Assembly (NCBI GenBank): GCA_008508345.1
Contig: QNGE01000124.1
Coordinates: 246,947-310,946 of the forward strand
Reading direction: 5' to 3'
From: Paragonimus westermani
Lineage: Eukaryota > Platyhelminthes > Trematoda > Plagiorchiida > Troglotrematidae
DNA: 64,000 nucleotides
The position numbers and the translations under genes are program-made. The notes below the pieces were generated by a model. It ran no database searches. It saw nothing but the letters and a program-made list of their open reading frames with translations, and was not told where the DNA came from. Positions 46,906-58,833 of the stretch are shown one piece after another (the first letter of the stretch is position 1; every line of letters begins with the position of its first letter).

Positions 46906-48362
46906 TGAAGCGGCAGCATTAGTTTTCTAAACCATCCAAACGGCGAAGTTGTTTGGAAGATATGGGCTCCGGGTAGACCGCTATTGCCTGCAGTCTGTCG
47001 GATAAAGGTTCGATCCCACTCGTGGATACACTGTGACCTAGGAAGGTTACGCGGTACATCCCCAACGAGCAATTAGCTAGGTGCATGGTCACCCCATGAT
47101 GTGACAAACGGGCAAACAATAGGCGCAAGTACACACAAAATGTCCTACTCCTGATGAACCAGCAACCAAGGTGTTCTCTAGGTGCGGGTAAACACCGTCC
47201 AGACCACGGCACACGTCGTGAATAAAACGTCCGTAAGTCTAAGTGACGTTGCTGAGGCCAAACGACATGCGCAAGAATTCGGAAAGTGTGAACGCTGTTA
47301 TTACTGCTGTCTTTATGACATTTTAGGGGGCTACAGGAATCTGGTTAAAGGCACACGCTAGGTCGATTTTTGGTGAATATATGCATTCCTGACAGGTTTG
47401 CTGTCAACTCATGTATGTGAGGAATTGAATACCTATCGGGAATTGTTGCGTTGTTCAATGCCGGACATTCGCCACATGAACGCCAGTCGTTATCAATCTT
47501 CTCGGGCATTATGTGCAACGATGAGGCCCATGAACTACTGGACGGACGGATAATGCCGAGTTAGATCCTATGCTCAACTTCAGCTTGAGCAATTTTGAAC
47601 GTATCGGAAGCTAAGAAGCGTGTACGAATGATTACTTAACATGCATTGTGTAAGTTGTGTATCATTTTTTTGAACTTCTACGTTCGATATTCCCTGAAGT
47701 AGGTGCCGACAGTTGACAAATTCGAGTTTTTTGGTCATCCTCACGTGTAACTGGAAACCATTGGAATACGGAGGCGCCGTGGGTAAGTAGATAAGGCTGC
47801 TGCTGACTTATAAACATAATGAGGGCAAAAGTCGGCGTGATTCGCTCAGCGTACATACATCTCACCGTAATCGGACGTAAGCTGTTTTGGCATCATGGTA
47901 TCAAAGAAATCGGCAATTTTGTGCAGTTACATTACCACCGGTGAGACGGAATTCAATGTGTTTTCAGAAGTGAAGCACTGTACCGCATAAAGCGTTTCGG
48001 GTTGACCCGCTCGACGGTCAGCCTACATCCACAACGCCACGACCCATGGTTGGACACACTGACTGAAAACGCGGCTTCTTGTCCTGGGGTTCAAATTGTG
48101 CAGCTTGGCTAACCAGTGATGCAAAATTTTTTAATCCATTTGAAATGCACCACTAGCACTCTACGGAACATACTGCCTTTGGGTATATTGCATTCAGCGA
48201 GCCATCGTCAGTGGATTGGGAAGCGGCTTAGAGCAAATGCGTCCACAGTTAGCAACAGCGTACAGTATGGATGGAAGTACTTGTTGAATACGGACAGCCT
48301 GTGGAGGCATGGTGACCGCGTGGACTAATAGAGATTGCACCCGCACGTGCCGTCACTGATGT

Positions 48363-50032
48363 TCACTGTATACCGTGAGCCCTCGTGACACACTCAAAGC
48401 TACCAATCGACGTTACATAAGGTAAGCTTACCTTGACCTCGTCTAACCGCTTGAAGTGTAGCAGAGGAGCACGCCAATTGAGGTGTTTCAAAACCAACTG
48501 ACTAGCAAATGCTGTCAGCCGAGAGAGTATATTCTTAACGTACAAATCTACGCGGACCGCCTCCCGGCGGTCGCAACTGTAGGTGCACCGCATCTTAAAC
48601 TCCCGTATTAGCCACTCGCTGTGAGAACAAATATTGCTAATGGCCGTGGCTTGGTGATCTCTAGGATGCGTGCGCTTCTTCAGTCGCCCAGTCACATTCT
48701 TCAGTCGGTTGTTTGTTCGATTTCCGAAGTGAACAACATCCGACTGTGCATGGGTGGCCCACTTTGGCGTTATATATAGACAATTACACAAAAGGTAGTT
48801 CACAAAGTTCGGGTGTGTCCACTTGGTTATTGCAACATCCCGGTTGAACCTTCAAAATGAATAGACAAAGATGTTCGTTCACTTTTCTGGATTATTGCAG
48901 GTAGCCATGCGATGAAATAAATATCGGCCTCTGAAGGAACTCGTCTGAATGGTGAGTATAAGGTGTATTACATCAACTTACATGCTTCCTCACAACATCC
49001 TGAACATGGAAATGACAACGTTATGTTGCACCCAAAGACAACTCGTGCTGCCCGCATTTGAGCTGCCATTTTATCCATCACAAACGTTCTGACACGTATG
49101 TGGTCCCTCATCACCCCCAGAATGTTTCGAACAAACGACGCAGGGATGCGTATTTCTCACTTCGTACACAGGCGTACATCACGGGTCGTCCGTGACCCAT
49201 GCCGTCTGTAACTAGGAGCTGATATAGCTTCAGGCAACAGTGGCAAATAGGGAGTGATTGAAGACCTGATTGTGGCAGTTGATCCCATAATTTGCATCGA
49301 CGTTTACCATATCAAGGAACCTTCTGAATAACCGCACTTTCTGTCCGCGTGCAAAACATATGTGCGTGTACCTACTGTTGTCGTCCCTGATGACACGCAG
49401 CACGCCGTTTTTCTTTATATGATGCAGAATTTGTGGCAGATTTTCTGCTACCCAATTGCACGCCAACTCACTTCCTTATTGCTGGAGGTTTTAACCGATG
49501 GCGGATGTTGCAACTCTCCATGGTAGTTATATACTTGCCACAAACATCCGCAGCATACTACTTTAACTCAGCGATTGGTGTGTTTTACTCGAAAAGATGT
49601 CTCGAGTCGTTCACTTCGTGAGCCGACGGATCGTTGGATGCGCAAGGCACAGAAAGACAGTTATGTCGTGGTTGTGCTCCAATGTGGAAGAGCTAATAAC
49701 CAAACCCGTATTTCTCCTGACCACGTTAAAGCGTGATTAGCAGCATGTATTGCGGCAACTGTGCAATGATAAATATGTGAACTCAACTTACGGAACAAGT
49801 GGTAATCCACTTGTATTGTATTTTATACGGCGGAACGCCATCTGCCGCGCAAACCCAACAGCAATTACGTTCACATCATATTTCAACCGTTCACTCCCTG
49901 AGTTCTTGCTTGAATCAAGCAGGTGCGGAACATTGTAATCCTTCGTGTAATCATATAAGTACTTTTGAACTCGCTGAAGCTAACAAACTTCCGACCCTGA
50001 CAGACATCCCTGGAGCCCTGTAAATAATCCAT
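48363..50032 (-). pseudogene. Mutator-like (MULE, FAR1-type) transposase with four very short introns
   Basis: A cut-and-paste transposase read downward from ATG at 50032. Exon 1 (KFVSFSEFKSTY, LKYDVNVIAVGFARQMAFRR) ends at a GTAAGT donor. The next part holds TLEHNHDITVF (about 49680), the zinc/WRKY-like histidines of this group, then CGKYITTMESCNIRHRLKPP. The catalytic region has FRRFLDMVNVDANYG (first Asp, about 49290), LLVTDGMGHGRPVMYACV, FVMDKMAAQMRAARVVFG (second Asp, about 49060) and CHFHVQDVVRKH; the open frame 48803-48363 adds HFGNRTNNRLKN. Putative introns, all GT-AG: 49791-49759 (33 bp), 49265-49228 (38), 48981-48945 (37) and 48882-48850 (33); removing them restores the family pattern. 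Frameshifts near 49480, 49115 and 49020, and a stop after intron 1, suggest a decayed copy or sequence errors. Confidence 0.72.
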
Positions 50033-50365
50033 AACCTAAAACGGAATATAAGATGACATCGGTCAACTACCAATCACACGTGGAAAAATTCCTCACAGGA
50101 TAGCGCATTCACAACATCACAAGACCTACCATTGCTAATTTCGATCTCAGCGTCAAATGATGGGCAAACCGATTTACGGTCGACTAAAACAAAACTTTTC
50201 AACTCTTGTGATGCCTTCTGTGAGGGAAACCACTGGTTTTCAAATTTCTGGACGATGCCACAGAAATGTCACCCTGTATTCAATGATTTCTCATTTAATT
50301 GCTTTCAAACAGCAGATGTCAACTCCTCCGTATAATTTCCATCACAAGTACACGACTTACACAAT

Positions 50366-50742
50366 TGTAATATTCCAACTAAGTCAATCACAGGGCACAG
50401 TACACACAATGTGTGTCGTTCGCATTCGGGCACAATAAGTTCTACTTCGCTAAACAGAAAAACCACGAATCAACGAGAAACGTGTATTAACACAACTCAG
50501 ATACCGAAGGTCAATCCGACATCGTCTTTCGTCCATATATATTTCGGAGTTCTCCGGTCCGTAAATAAAACACCAATCAGAACTGTCCACGGGTTCACTG
50601 ACCGCTGGCCTCAGCCTCCGGTTGGCCAACTTCTCCAGCCCGGTCCACGGGCGCGGCAAGTCCACGTTTTTGAGGACCTGGAGGGAGGCGGAAGGGAGTG
50701 CATGTGGTAAAACAACATGGCGGCGTACTGCGTGCTATTACA
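50366..50742 (-). repeat. 3' LTR of the Gypsy element
   Basis: On the plus strand it runs from TGTAATATTCC to GCTATTACA, so the ends TGTAATA/TATTACA are inverted repeats, as is usual for LTRs. A TATA-like AAATATATATGG lies on the minus strand near 50545-50534. The polyprotein of the element ends inside this repeat. Confidence 0.88.
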
Positions 50743-51293
50743 CCACTCCCTCCCTTCGAAAGCAGTGGTCGCAGTGCTTCTGCTTGTCCACCATCCAGCG
50801 GTATAGTGCACTCCTCAGTTACTTCCAAATCATCCCCAGTGATCGGTCGATCTCGTCCTGTAGTATCCGACTTCAACCGATTAAAATGTACTACTCTGAG
50901 CCGAGACCGGCTGTCGTTTGCTTCACGTATGGTACAGGTGGATTCGGAAATGATCTCGTGCACAATGTATGCGCTCTCCCATTCGCAAAACACGTTTTCC
51001 GGAATTCCAGCTTCCGGCGCTTCCGCACGTAGCTGCACTTTATCACCGGGTTGTAACGAGCTTCCGAATACCTTTTTCTCATGATAATCCTTTTGTCTTT
51101 GTTGGGCTGTTCGCAGATGTTCACGTGCTAGCGTATAGGTATTTGACAATTTGACGCGTAGCTGGATGCAGTAATCCGACGTCAGCAGATTGTCTGACGG
51201 CAACTGATGAACCAGCATATCAGGTGGAAGCCGCATCTCCCATCCTGTTAACATAATTTGGTGACTGCGCTCTAGAAGAATGGACGCTAACAC
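50595..51293 (-). pseudogene. Gypsy integrase C-terminal domain and polyprotein tail, 232 codons
   Basis: Open from 51293 to 50595. The start (TGWEMRLPPDMLVHQLPSDN) is the end of the integrase core region; then LAREHLRTAQQRQKDYHEKK, LQPGDKVQLRAEAPEA and YIVHEIISESTCTIREANDS, VVHFNRLKS, the SH3-like C-terminal domain that binds DNA ends. The final 50 residues are encoded inside the 3' LTR, past the polypurine tract, so the tail is LTR-encoded. Confidence 0.72.
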
Positions 51294-51299
51294 AGTGTG

Positions 51300-52000
51300 C
51301 GAGCGGGCACTGAGAAACGGCTTCGCCCCATGATCTAGTGTTCTCTGAATTCACGAAAGCCTCCAGGAGGGATTTCAATGCGCGATTGACGCGTTTCATG
51401 GCACCGTTTCTATGTGGGTGATAACCACTTGTCTTCGTCTACCTTATGCCCAGTATACTACACAGCACATGCACCAATGAACTTTCGAAATTTGATCCTC
51501 GGTCTGAATGTAATTAGGTCGGAGCACTCCAGCGCAAGATCCAATGATCAAACATGAACTTGGCGGTTGTTGCGCCGTCTACTTTTGGCATTGGCACAGC
51601 TTCGCACCGTTTGGTGAAGTGATCTACCGTAACTAGAATGTGTCTAGTTCCTCGGTTGGTCCCCGGTAGTGGTCCGAAAATGTCAACTTCTACTGTCTCG
51701 TTTGGGTACCTTGTCAACATACCCTGTAACGGTGCATACCGCTGTTCCTTAGGGGCTTTTGAATTGTGCACACAGACCACAATTATTGCATATATTCCCT
51801 ATGTCCCTTCGTTGATGAGGCCACCAGAAACGCTGCCACCCAGCTACTTTCAATTTGTTCTGGCCCCTACGTCTCAAATTTTCATGAAGTTCCTCCAAAA
51901 CCGTACGAACTGCCGATTTGAAGACTACGATCAGGGCAACATAATCTGGACCGTACCAATAGTAAAGAACGTCATCGGCAATATAGAGATGGCGCCACAA
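51300..52000 (-). pseudogene. Gypsy integrase zinc domain and catalytic core
   Basis: 52000-51749 reads LEELHENLRRRGQNKLKVAG, WPHQRRDIGNICNNCGLCAQ: the H..H..C..C zinc-binding domain. 51780-51514 reads NETVEVDIFGPLPGTNRGTR, HILVTVDHFTKRCEAVPMPK, the first part of the core with its catalytic aspartates. The frame then breaks; the remaining core, including the last acidic residue, is decayed between 51514 and 51300. Confidence 0.75.
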
Positions 52001-52299
52001 CGACTATAAACACCGCGCCTCCCAGCTACATCCTGCCATCTCCTCGGTGGTCGGACATGGACCACCATCTTTTGTTCACTTGTATATGACCTGCAGATTA
52101 GCCTCTTTGCTTTGAAGGGCTGCCCACCAATCACTCTCCTCGGGCTCAACGGTAAACACCATAGAGTAACCACCCGGGCATGATGGGCAACCTCCTTTAT
52201 CTGGATTCGGTCTTCTAGACAACGCATCAGCGTCCCTGTGACGCAGACCTGCCCGCGCCTGCATTCAAAGTCATACTCTCGCAAAAATTCTTGCCTAAG

Positions 52300-53600
52300 G
52301 GCAACTTGTCCTTCCGTATCTTTGAAATTACGCAACCACTGAAGCGACGAATGGTTCGTTCAAATCAGGAAACGCCTTCCTAGGAGATAATGGCGGGAGT
52401 GCTTGATAAAATGTACCAGGGCAAGCACTTCTTTCCTGGTTGTACAATAATTCTTTTCACTTCTGTTGAGGCTTCTGTTCCCGTATGCAATGACACGTTC
52501 CACATCATTATTGTCGAACTACAACAGTACAGCACCTATGGCGGTTTCACTAGCGTCAGTGTCCAACATAAACATTCTTCGCATTTGCTGTGGTACCCGG
52601 AAGCGCTAGAACGGGGGCAGTGCACAATGCATTTTTCAGCCTGTCGGACGACTGCTGGCACTCCTCATACTACTCGAATAAACGTCCCTTTTCTGTCAAC
52701 GCTGGTAAGGGTTTCGCAACTTGAGAAATCCCGCGAACAATTCGTCGATAATGAGAGGCTAACCCAAGGAAGCTGCGAATCTCGTCAGCACTCATGGTAG
52801 TTACGCACGTTCTCGGATCACAACCCACACCAGCTCTGGAGATGACGTGTCCTAATTATTTCACTTCAGTCGGCACGAAGGAGCATTTCAGTGGGTTCAA
52901 CTTCAATCCAGCCTCACTTAGTTTTGAAAGGACGTTTGATAAGCTGGACAAATGTTCAGCAACGGAGCGTCCGTGTACGACCACGTCAACTTAGTAGACC
53001 ATGCACTGTTTAGGGATTAGGTCACTCATCACCTGCTGCATCAATCTTTGGAAGATGGCTGGCGCATTCGACAATCCGAATGGCATGGTTTCAAACTCAT
53101 ACAGACCGGATGGTATCACAAATGCAATATTCATGCGATCACTGGGATCTACCTACACCTGCCAGTAACCAGACGCTAAGTCGAGGATACTAAACCACTC
53201 GGCCCCAGAAATGGCATCAATAGTTTCAATGATCCATGGTAGTGGAAGAGCATCCCTTTCAGTCATCACATTTAACTGGTGGTAGACAACACAATCTTGA
53301 AGAACCGTCCTTTTCCTTGGCTAACACCACCAGAGACACCCATAGGAATGTTGACGGCTGAATGACCCCTTTCTCCAATATTTGAGCCAACAATTTTCCC
53401 AGCTGCTCTTGAAAATGGATTGGTACCCGACGAGCCTCTTGCCGAATCGGTCGCGCTTCACCTGTATCAATACTTTGCCGAACACCATGAGTGCGCCCGG
53501 GCGGTTGTCCTTTCCACCAAAATGTCGTCTGGTGCTTCTCTATTACCTCTCGCACATGGGTTAGAAGTTGAGAACCAATTCCTTTGACAAATTTTGCCAC
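52300..53600 (-). pseudogene. Gypsy reverse transcriptase and RNase H start
   Basis: The open frame 53600-53259 has RRVPIHFQEQLGKLLAQILE and KGVIQPSTFLWVSLVVLAKE, the RT fingers. Next frames give AEWFSILDLASGYWQV (palm A, about 53200-53150), FETMPFGLSNAPAIFQRLMQ (about 53095-53040), then CMVY, a stop, VDVVVHG at the catalytic box (about 53010-52985), GLKLNPLKCSFVPTEVK and ADEIRSFLGLASHYRR (about 52780-52735). RNase H pieces follow to about 52300. The stop at the YxDD box and several frame changes disable it. Confidence 0.75.
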
Positions 53601-53892
53601 TCGGACACGACGTGCATTTTCCCGTTGGTTGAATGTTACTTTTTTTGGGGGGCCTCCAGAAGACCCGGCAACGTTTTATACACAAGTACTAAGGAAGACC
53701 GCTAATCGTACACGCGCACTGCGCGCCTAGGCAGGTCCAGGATAAAACCGGTGGCAACCAGATAGTCACTACCTAAAATGGCGTGGGATGGTGATTTTGG
53801 GACAGCTAGAAATCTCAACGCACAGGCCCACTTTCATACCTGCACAGTTTCACGAACACAAGCCACGATGTGTAATGATTGTCCATTACCGG

Positions 53893-54261
53893 CTAGAACC
53901 TGGCTGATAGGCCCACAACGACATAAAGCTGGCAGGTGGTGTATGCCTCTTTATGAAGCAAACTACACATGGACCTGGAATCCAGCAAGCAATCATAGTC
54001 GCGACCACCAATCAGTGTTTTCAAAGCAGGGCACAACGCAACACCTTTATCTTCATATTTAGCTGCAAGAGGAATACGCGACTGATATACTGGGGACTCA
54101 CCGACGCGTGTACGCTTCCCGACGGATACTGGGCACCAACGCGCCAGGTGTCCATGCCGGCCACAGGTGAAACATCTCTGCCAGTCAGGCGCTTTTGGAT
54201 GGCATTGTATACGATGTCCGACTCTCGTGAAGGCGCTTCTGCGGACCATCCGACCCTGCAA
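53893..54261 (-). pseudogene. Gypsy nucleocapsid zinc knuckle and protease start
   Basis: CFTCGRHGHLARWC (about 54175-54130) is a complete CCHC knuckle (C-x2-C-x4-H-x4-C) for RNA binding. About 45 residues later, YDCLLDSRSMCSLLHKEAY (about 53990-53935) is the protease active-site loop, where the usual D-(T/S)-G reads D-S-R, so the glycine is replaced by arginine. Such a change would be expected to disable the aspartic protease. The rest of the protease is in other frames to about 53700. Confidence 0.7.
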
Positions 54262-54265
54262 TCAG

Positions 54266-54889
54266 TCAATGGGGGTGCTCTGAGTCACAAGCGAAATATT
54301 CATTCCCGGACTCAGCATGTTCCACTTGGTCCAACAGCTTAGCCAGCTTCTCAGTCTTAGCCAAGGTTTTAGGAGGGCGGATGAGAAGTTCCCACTGACA
54401 TTGCGGCTGACGAATCCCTCCTAAAAACCTATCTAGAATACGGCCTTCTCTCTGCTCTTGTGTCTCTTCCACAAGCGCCATCCTCGCGGGTCTCCTCAAT
54501 CACTGCATATAATCCATCAATCTTTCCGTATTAGGCTAGCGTCCCTCCCGAAATTCCTTCCGATATTCAACCGCGGGGCGCAGACCTGCAATCCCTCGTC
54601 GCAGAAAGTGGAATAGGTCCTCAAGATTATCTAGAATATAAACGTCACCGATTTTGCCGTAAGCCTCACGATTAATCAAAGTCAGTACGATGTTCACCTG
54701 CCGGTCTGGGTCAAAATGCCGCACGTAGCGGCGTACCTGAGCCTCCCAAATATGAAAGTCCTCTCCAATAGTGTATTTCTCTGGTGCTGGAAGTACATGC
54801 ACCTGTACCACACGAAATGCATGTCCGATGTCCGAAACACACATTTTCTCAGCCGCCCGAACAAGTTTGGTATCCGATGAACTGGGCAT
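54266..54889 (-). pseudogene. Gypsy gag (capsid region)
   Basis: Starts at ATG 54889 (MPSSSDTKLVRAAEKMC), about 35 bases inside the 5' LTR. EDFHIWEAQVRRYVRHFDPD and VNIVLTLINREAYGKIGDVY resemble the capsid N-terminal region of Ty3/Gypsy gag. A stop at 54536 breaks it; 54499-54266 continues with EQREGRILDRFLGGIR and LAKLLDQVEHAES, the C-terminal capsid part. It would form the particle shell and bind the element RNA. Confidence 0.7.
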
Positions 54890-54925
54890 TATTCGGAAGT
54901 ACAGTCCAACGATGGGTACGAAAAT

Positions 54926-55299
54926 TGCAATATTCCAACTAAGTCAATCACAGGTCACAGTACACACAATGTGTGTCGTTCGCATTCGGGCACAATAAGT
55001 TCTACTTCACTAAACAGAAAAACCACGAATCAACGAGAAACGTGTATTAACACAACTCAGATACCGAAGGTCAATCCGACATCGTCTTTCGTCCATATAT
55101 ATTTCGGAGTTCTCCGGTCCGTAAATAAAACACCAATCAGAACTGTCCACGGGTTCACTGACCGCTGGCCTCAGCCTCCGGTTGGCCAACTTCTCCAGCC
55201 CGGTCCACGGGCGCGGCAAGTCCACGTTTTTGAGGACCTGGAGGGAGGCGGAAGGGAGTGCATGTGGTAAAACAAAATGGCGGCGCACTGCGTGTCACA
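54926..55299 (-). repeat. 5' LTR of the Gypsy element
   Basis: Near-identical to 50366-50742; differences seen at the second codon-like TGC, GGTCAC for GGGCAC, TTCAC for TTCGC, AAAATGG for ACATGG, GCACTG for GTACTG, and a 3-base deletion near the end. Downstream (minus) the expected TGG primer site is not directly adjacent. Confidence 0.88.
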
Positions 55300-57746
55300 A
55301 TCGAAACCCAAAACGGCACCAATAACACGTTATCAGCAGTATCCGGCGGCTCTCTCCTCGGCTGCATCGGGGCCATTCCGTCCTATGTTCTCCTTTCATC
55401 TACAAGCCCGTCCAAATTATCGAGGGCGCAAAACTGCAAATCACCCTCCAGAAGCTCCGAAAGCAAGAGTGGTCTGCAGGTCCTCGACCTTGGGCCAACA
55501 GAAACGGACGAAGCGTCCCACAGGGACACTCACATGTGCCCAAGCTGTGATGAAATGGCTACCACCCCTCAAGAGGGCTCACAAAACTACGCTGCCAGTT
55601 ACGCATTCGCCCTCACTACTGAGGCTACTTCACCAAGCTCTCTCTTGTGCACTTCTGTCTCATTTTGCGCCCAGCCAAACAAAGAAGTGGCCTTCAAGTG
55701 TTTGTGCACCAACTGTCCGAGCCTTCTAAACAAACTGCCAGAAATCAGACAGCTGGTACATGACACTAGCCCTCATATTCTTGTTTTAACAGAAACCTGG
55801 ATGCGCCGTTTTCCTGAGCCAGAAGCTCCCAGTGCCAGGTGTCGTAGGGAGATTTACCTCCCCAGAGGAATGCTATAGCTCTGGATCAAAATCCAACTTC
55901 GTAAACATGACACGCCTCTTGCCGGTGTTATGTACCGTTCGCCGTCATGCAGTGCATCCGACGACGAGGCCATTCTTGCTACTCTAGACAGACTCACGTC
56001 TACCAAGTGTTTCTCCCACCTTCTTATTATGGGTGACTTCAACGCGCCCAGACTCAACTCTATGGAGGATTCTCATGAGGACTGTAGTTGCGGGTTCTCG
56101 AAACCCTTGGCAATGTTGATCCATGAGAAAGCCTGGACACAACATGTCGATCTACCTACAAGACACCGTCCAAGATAGAAACCCTCCTTCCTCGATATTG
56201 TCATTACGAACCAGCCTCACCTGGTAGAAGGGCGGTCAGTAAACCACCGCTGGGGCATAGTGACCACATGCTACTAACCTTTGATTTCATCTGTTACTAG
56301 CCCCAAATTGTTGTAACCACGACTTCATTTCGAAACTTCCAGAAAGCTGACTCTAACGCACCAAGGACGTTCTTAAGCACACTTAGCCTTACATCCGACT
56401 CAGTGAACATGAACTGCCTTAACTTTAAAGCTGCTATTCACGAAGCCGATGAGGCATTTGTTCCTCGGAAACTATGGAAGTTCTCCTCTCGTGCACTGCT
56501 TCCACGGAACATACGCCGCCTTCTTGAAGTACGTTATCGTCTATTATCTAAGCGATAGCTAACGGGTAGGCCAGAGGATCTAGAGGCCTTTCACTCTGTA
56601 CGAGACAGGTAGGAGAGGGAAATCCGGCAACATACTCAACACGTACAGTCAAAAATCCTACAGGTGGCCCGCGAGAATAAGAATTTTCTTTTCTAGTATA
56701 TACGTCTCCAGAGAAAAACTAAGCCCTCAGTGCTTTCTCTGCGGCTTCCCGACGGGGAAACCTCTTCCATCCCCAAGTGGTTGCCGAAGTGTTCGGAGAG
56801 TACTATTCAGCGGTATACAACGTGGATCTGCCAAACTGGCATCCGATTCTCCCACGAAGACACTTCCAACACCCCCTCCTGACAGCTGACTCCTATGTGT
56901 CCGATGTTCAGGACCTCTTGCTTAAGATCAATCCTTACAATGCCATGAGACCAGACACAATACATCCCCGGATCCTGAAAGAAGCGGCCTTCGGTTTGGC
57001 GGAACCTCACTTTGATCTGTTTAAACAGACACACCGGACGGGCACTCGTCCGGAGGCGTGGAAAGAGGTCACTGTCACACCTATGTTTAAAACAGGCCAG
57101 CATCACTCTCCTGCTAGCTTTCGGCCTATCAGCCTTACTAGTATCCCATGCAATATAATGGCCCGACTGTTAAAACGCACCATCTTTAAGCATCTCTTCT
57201 CCAACTAATCTTTCTCTTCGACCCAGCATGGCTTTCTTCCCGACCGGTCATGCACAACTGATATGTTCATCCTCATGGATAGCCTAACAGAGGCCAAAGA
57301 CAGTGGTCATATCTCGGATGCTATCTTCTTCGATTCTGCCAAGGTCCTCGATCGTGTCCCACACAGTCCTCTGGTGCATAAACTAGAAGCTCATGGTACC
57401 CGAGGAGAGGTTCTCCGCTGGATAACTTTCTTTCTTGGTAACAGGACATCCAGAGTAAAAAACCGGTTCGGGCCATTCGTCTCCCTCCCAAGTTTCTGCG
57501 GGAGTTTCTCAAGGATCGGTACTTGTTCCATTGTTGTTTCTGACCTACATGAATGATCACTCCGAGTTGATCTTTATCAGCGCCGTCCTTCATGCCGATG
57601 ACTTAAAAATCTGGAATGCCCGTGAACCCAATGCATTGCAGATTGACCTTGACCGTATTAAGTGCTGGTCAGATGATTGGAGTCTCCCTCTAAACGACAG
57701 TAAGTGTGCGCACATGTCACTTGGATGAAACCCTGGGAACCTATTC

Positions 57747-58166
57747 GTGTTACACAGTGCACAAAGTGTAGTAGATATCACGGAAGTAGACCTCAAAAAA
57801 GACCCAGAGATCTGGCTGTCTCCTGGTTTGTCCTTCTCTTGTCATCACCAGCTGGCCGCCAAAATGGGTTTTATGACTCTCGGGATGATAAAAGTAGCCT
57901 TCTCCAGCATAGACCAGAACGCCTTTCACACGTTTTACGGAGTCTACATGAGACCACTGCTCGAGTATGCCAATCGAGTCGTCTACACCAGTTTGAAGGA
58001 GGACATACTCGCAATTGAACGTGTCCAGCGAGTAGCCACCAAAATGTTCACTGGCGTACAGCATCTCTCCCACGAATCTCGCCTTGAAATTCTCGATCTT
58101 TATCCACTTGAGTTTCGTAGACTCCGCGGCGACCTAATTCTTACGCACTTTCTCTTTAGAACGTGA
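57747..58166 (+). pseudogene. LINE family B ORF2 C-terminal part, 139 codons
   Basis: Same region as the 178-codon piece at 15714-15178, with high visible similarity: FHTFYGVYMRPLLEYANRVV, AIERVQRVATKMFTG, LEILDLYPLEFRRLRGDLI. A stop-containing frame change at about 58166 separates it from 58170-58388, which carries LFSYRVINYWDDLTLEIV and the family C-terminus LDSHLLNKPLD. The first methionine is internal. Confidence 0.8.
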
Positions 58167-58469
58167 CTCGTGCAACAATTCTTTACCCTAGTAAGTGATA
58201 ACAGTCGAAGCCATCAGGACAAGAAGCTCTATAAGCTTCGACCTCGGGCCTGCCTAAGACAACAGTTCTTCTCTTATAGGGTTATCAACTACTGGGACGA
58301 CCTAACACTAGAGATTGTTAGCTGCTCTTCTAAAGACCGCCTCAAAGTGTTATTGGATTCTCACCTACTTAATAAACCGTTAGATTAGTAATTTAGCATG
58401 TTCTGCCAAATTATTATTTTACTGTGTTCTTGGTACTTTCTGTAACCCCCAAGAGCGGTGCTGCACCCC

Positions 58470-58833
58470 TCAGGTGTACGCAGAAATACCGGACGCGAAA
58501 TGAAAATACAAATAATTGCGAGACCGAAAATATATTATGCGATAATTACAAATGGTCTCGATCAGCGCTAGACCGCACCGATACGCGAAACAGCTAGGGA
58601 GGATAAGGATCCGACTGTCGAGCGCGCGAGCAGGCCGGAAAAAGTGTGTGTGGGTCGCGCTTGGCGCGCATACGCCGACAAGCATGCCAACAAACAAATG
58701 CGATCCTATGCATCAGACAGACGGCAGGCAAAGATCCTTAAGGTCCTATGCACAATGTGAGCTAAGATTTTAGGAAAGTTTTTTACACATCGTACAGCAG
58801 GCAGACCGGGGGTATCTCCAGGTCACTACACCC
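58470..58833. mobile_element. 364-bp insertion in the 3' tail of LINE B copy d
   Basis: Copies a and c run directly from 'A(C)CCC' into TGTTTTCAATGA. In copy d these two halves are 364 bases apart. CACCC occurs on both sides (58464-58468 and 58829-58833), a possible 5-bp duplication. The insert contains a GC-rich core with GAGCGCGCGAGCAGG near 58620 and the pair GCGAGACC/GGTCTC (about 58519 and 58553). It has no coding capacity and no clear terminal inverted repeat. Its type is unknown. Confidence 0.6.

Larger units (their letters stand above)
45249..48100 (-). mobile_element. Gypsy element relic interrupted by an LTR insertion
   Basis: Read downward in mixed frames: a possible protease/RT spacer to about 47662; reverse transcriptase with KIAQAEVEHRI and IIRPSSSSWASSLHIM (47610-47530), PALNNATIPDRYSIPHIHEL (47460-47400) and MSFGLSNV near 47260; the YxDD box replaced by PHLENTLVAG near 47175; VTFLGHSVSTSGIEPLSDRL (47060-46995); the connection KLMLPLHRYFA to 46905. 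RNase H resumes at 46347 with FALTVDTSVAAVGAVLQEQL and DWRLLAFSSKRL. The integrase zinc region lies at 45743-45420: HGVCHPRIHSTVRMVTQRSV, then W, then CKHCQRSKIQCHTHTPVGSF. The integrase core is missing. Loss of both catalytic Asp residues shows old decay. Confidence 0.8.
50366..55299 (-). mobile_element. Full-length Gypsy LTR retrotransposon with near-identical LTRs
   Basis: LTRs of about 375 bp lie at both ends (54926-55299 as 5' LTR, 50366-50742 as 3' LTR) and differ by about five substitutions and one small indel. Between them, read downward, are gag, zinc knuckle, protease, reverse transcriptase, RNase H and integrase. A polypurine tract, GGGAGGGAGTGG, stands at 50754-50743 right before the 3' LTR. 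The five bases ACAAT flank the element at 50361-50365 and 55297-55301, overlapping the LTR end by three. Despite the recent date implied by the LTRs, pol is broken by stops and frameshifts. It separates the MULE from the LINE B copy d. Confidence 0.88.

Noticed and set aside
50622..51084. Plus-strand open frames of 128-136 codons
   Set aside because: They are antisense to the integrase C-terminal region and the 3' LTR of the Gypsy element.
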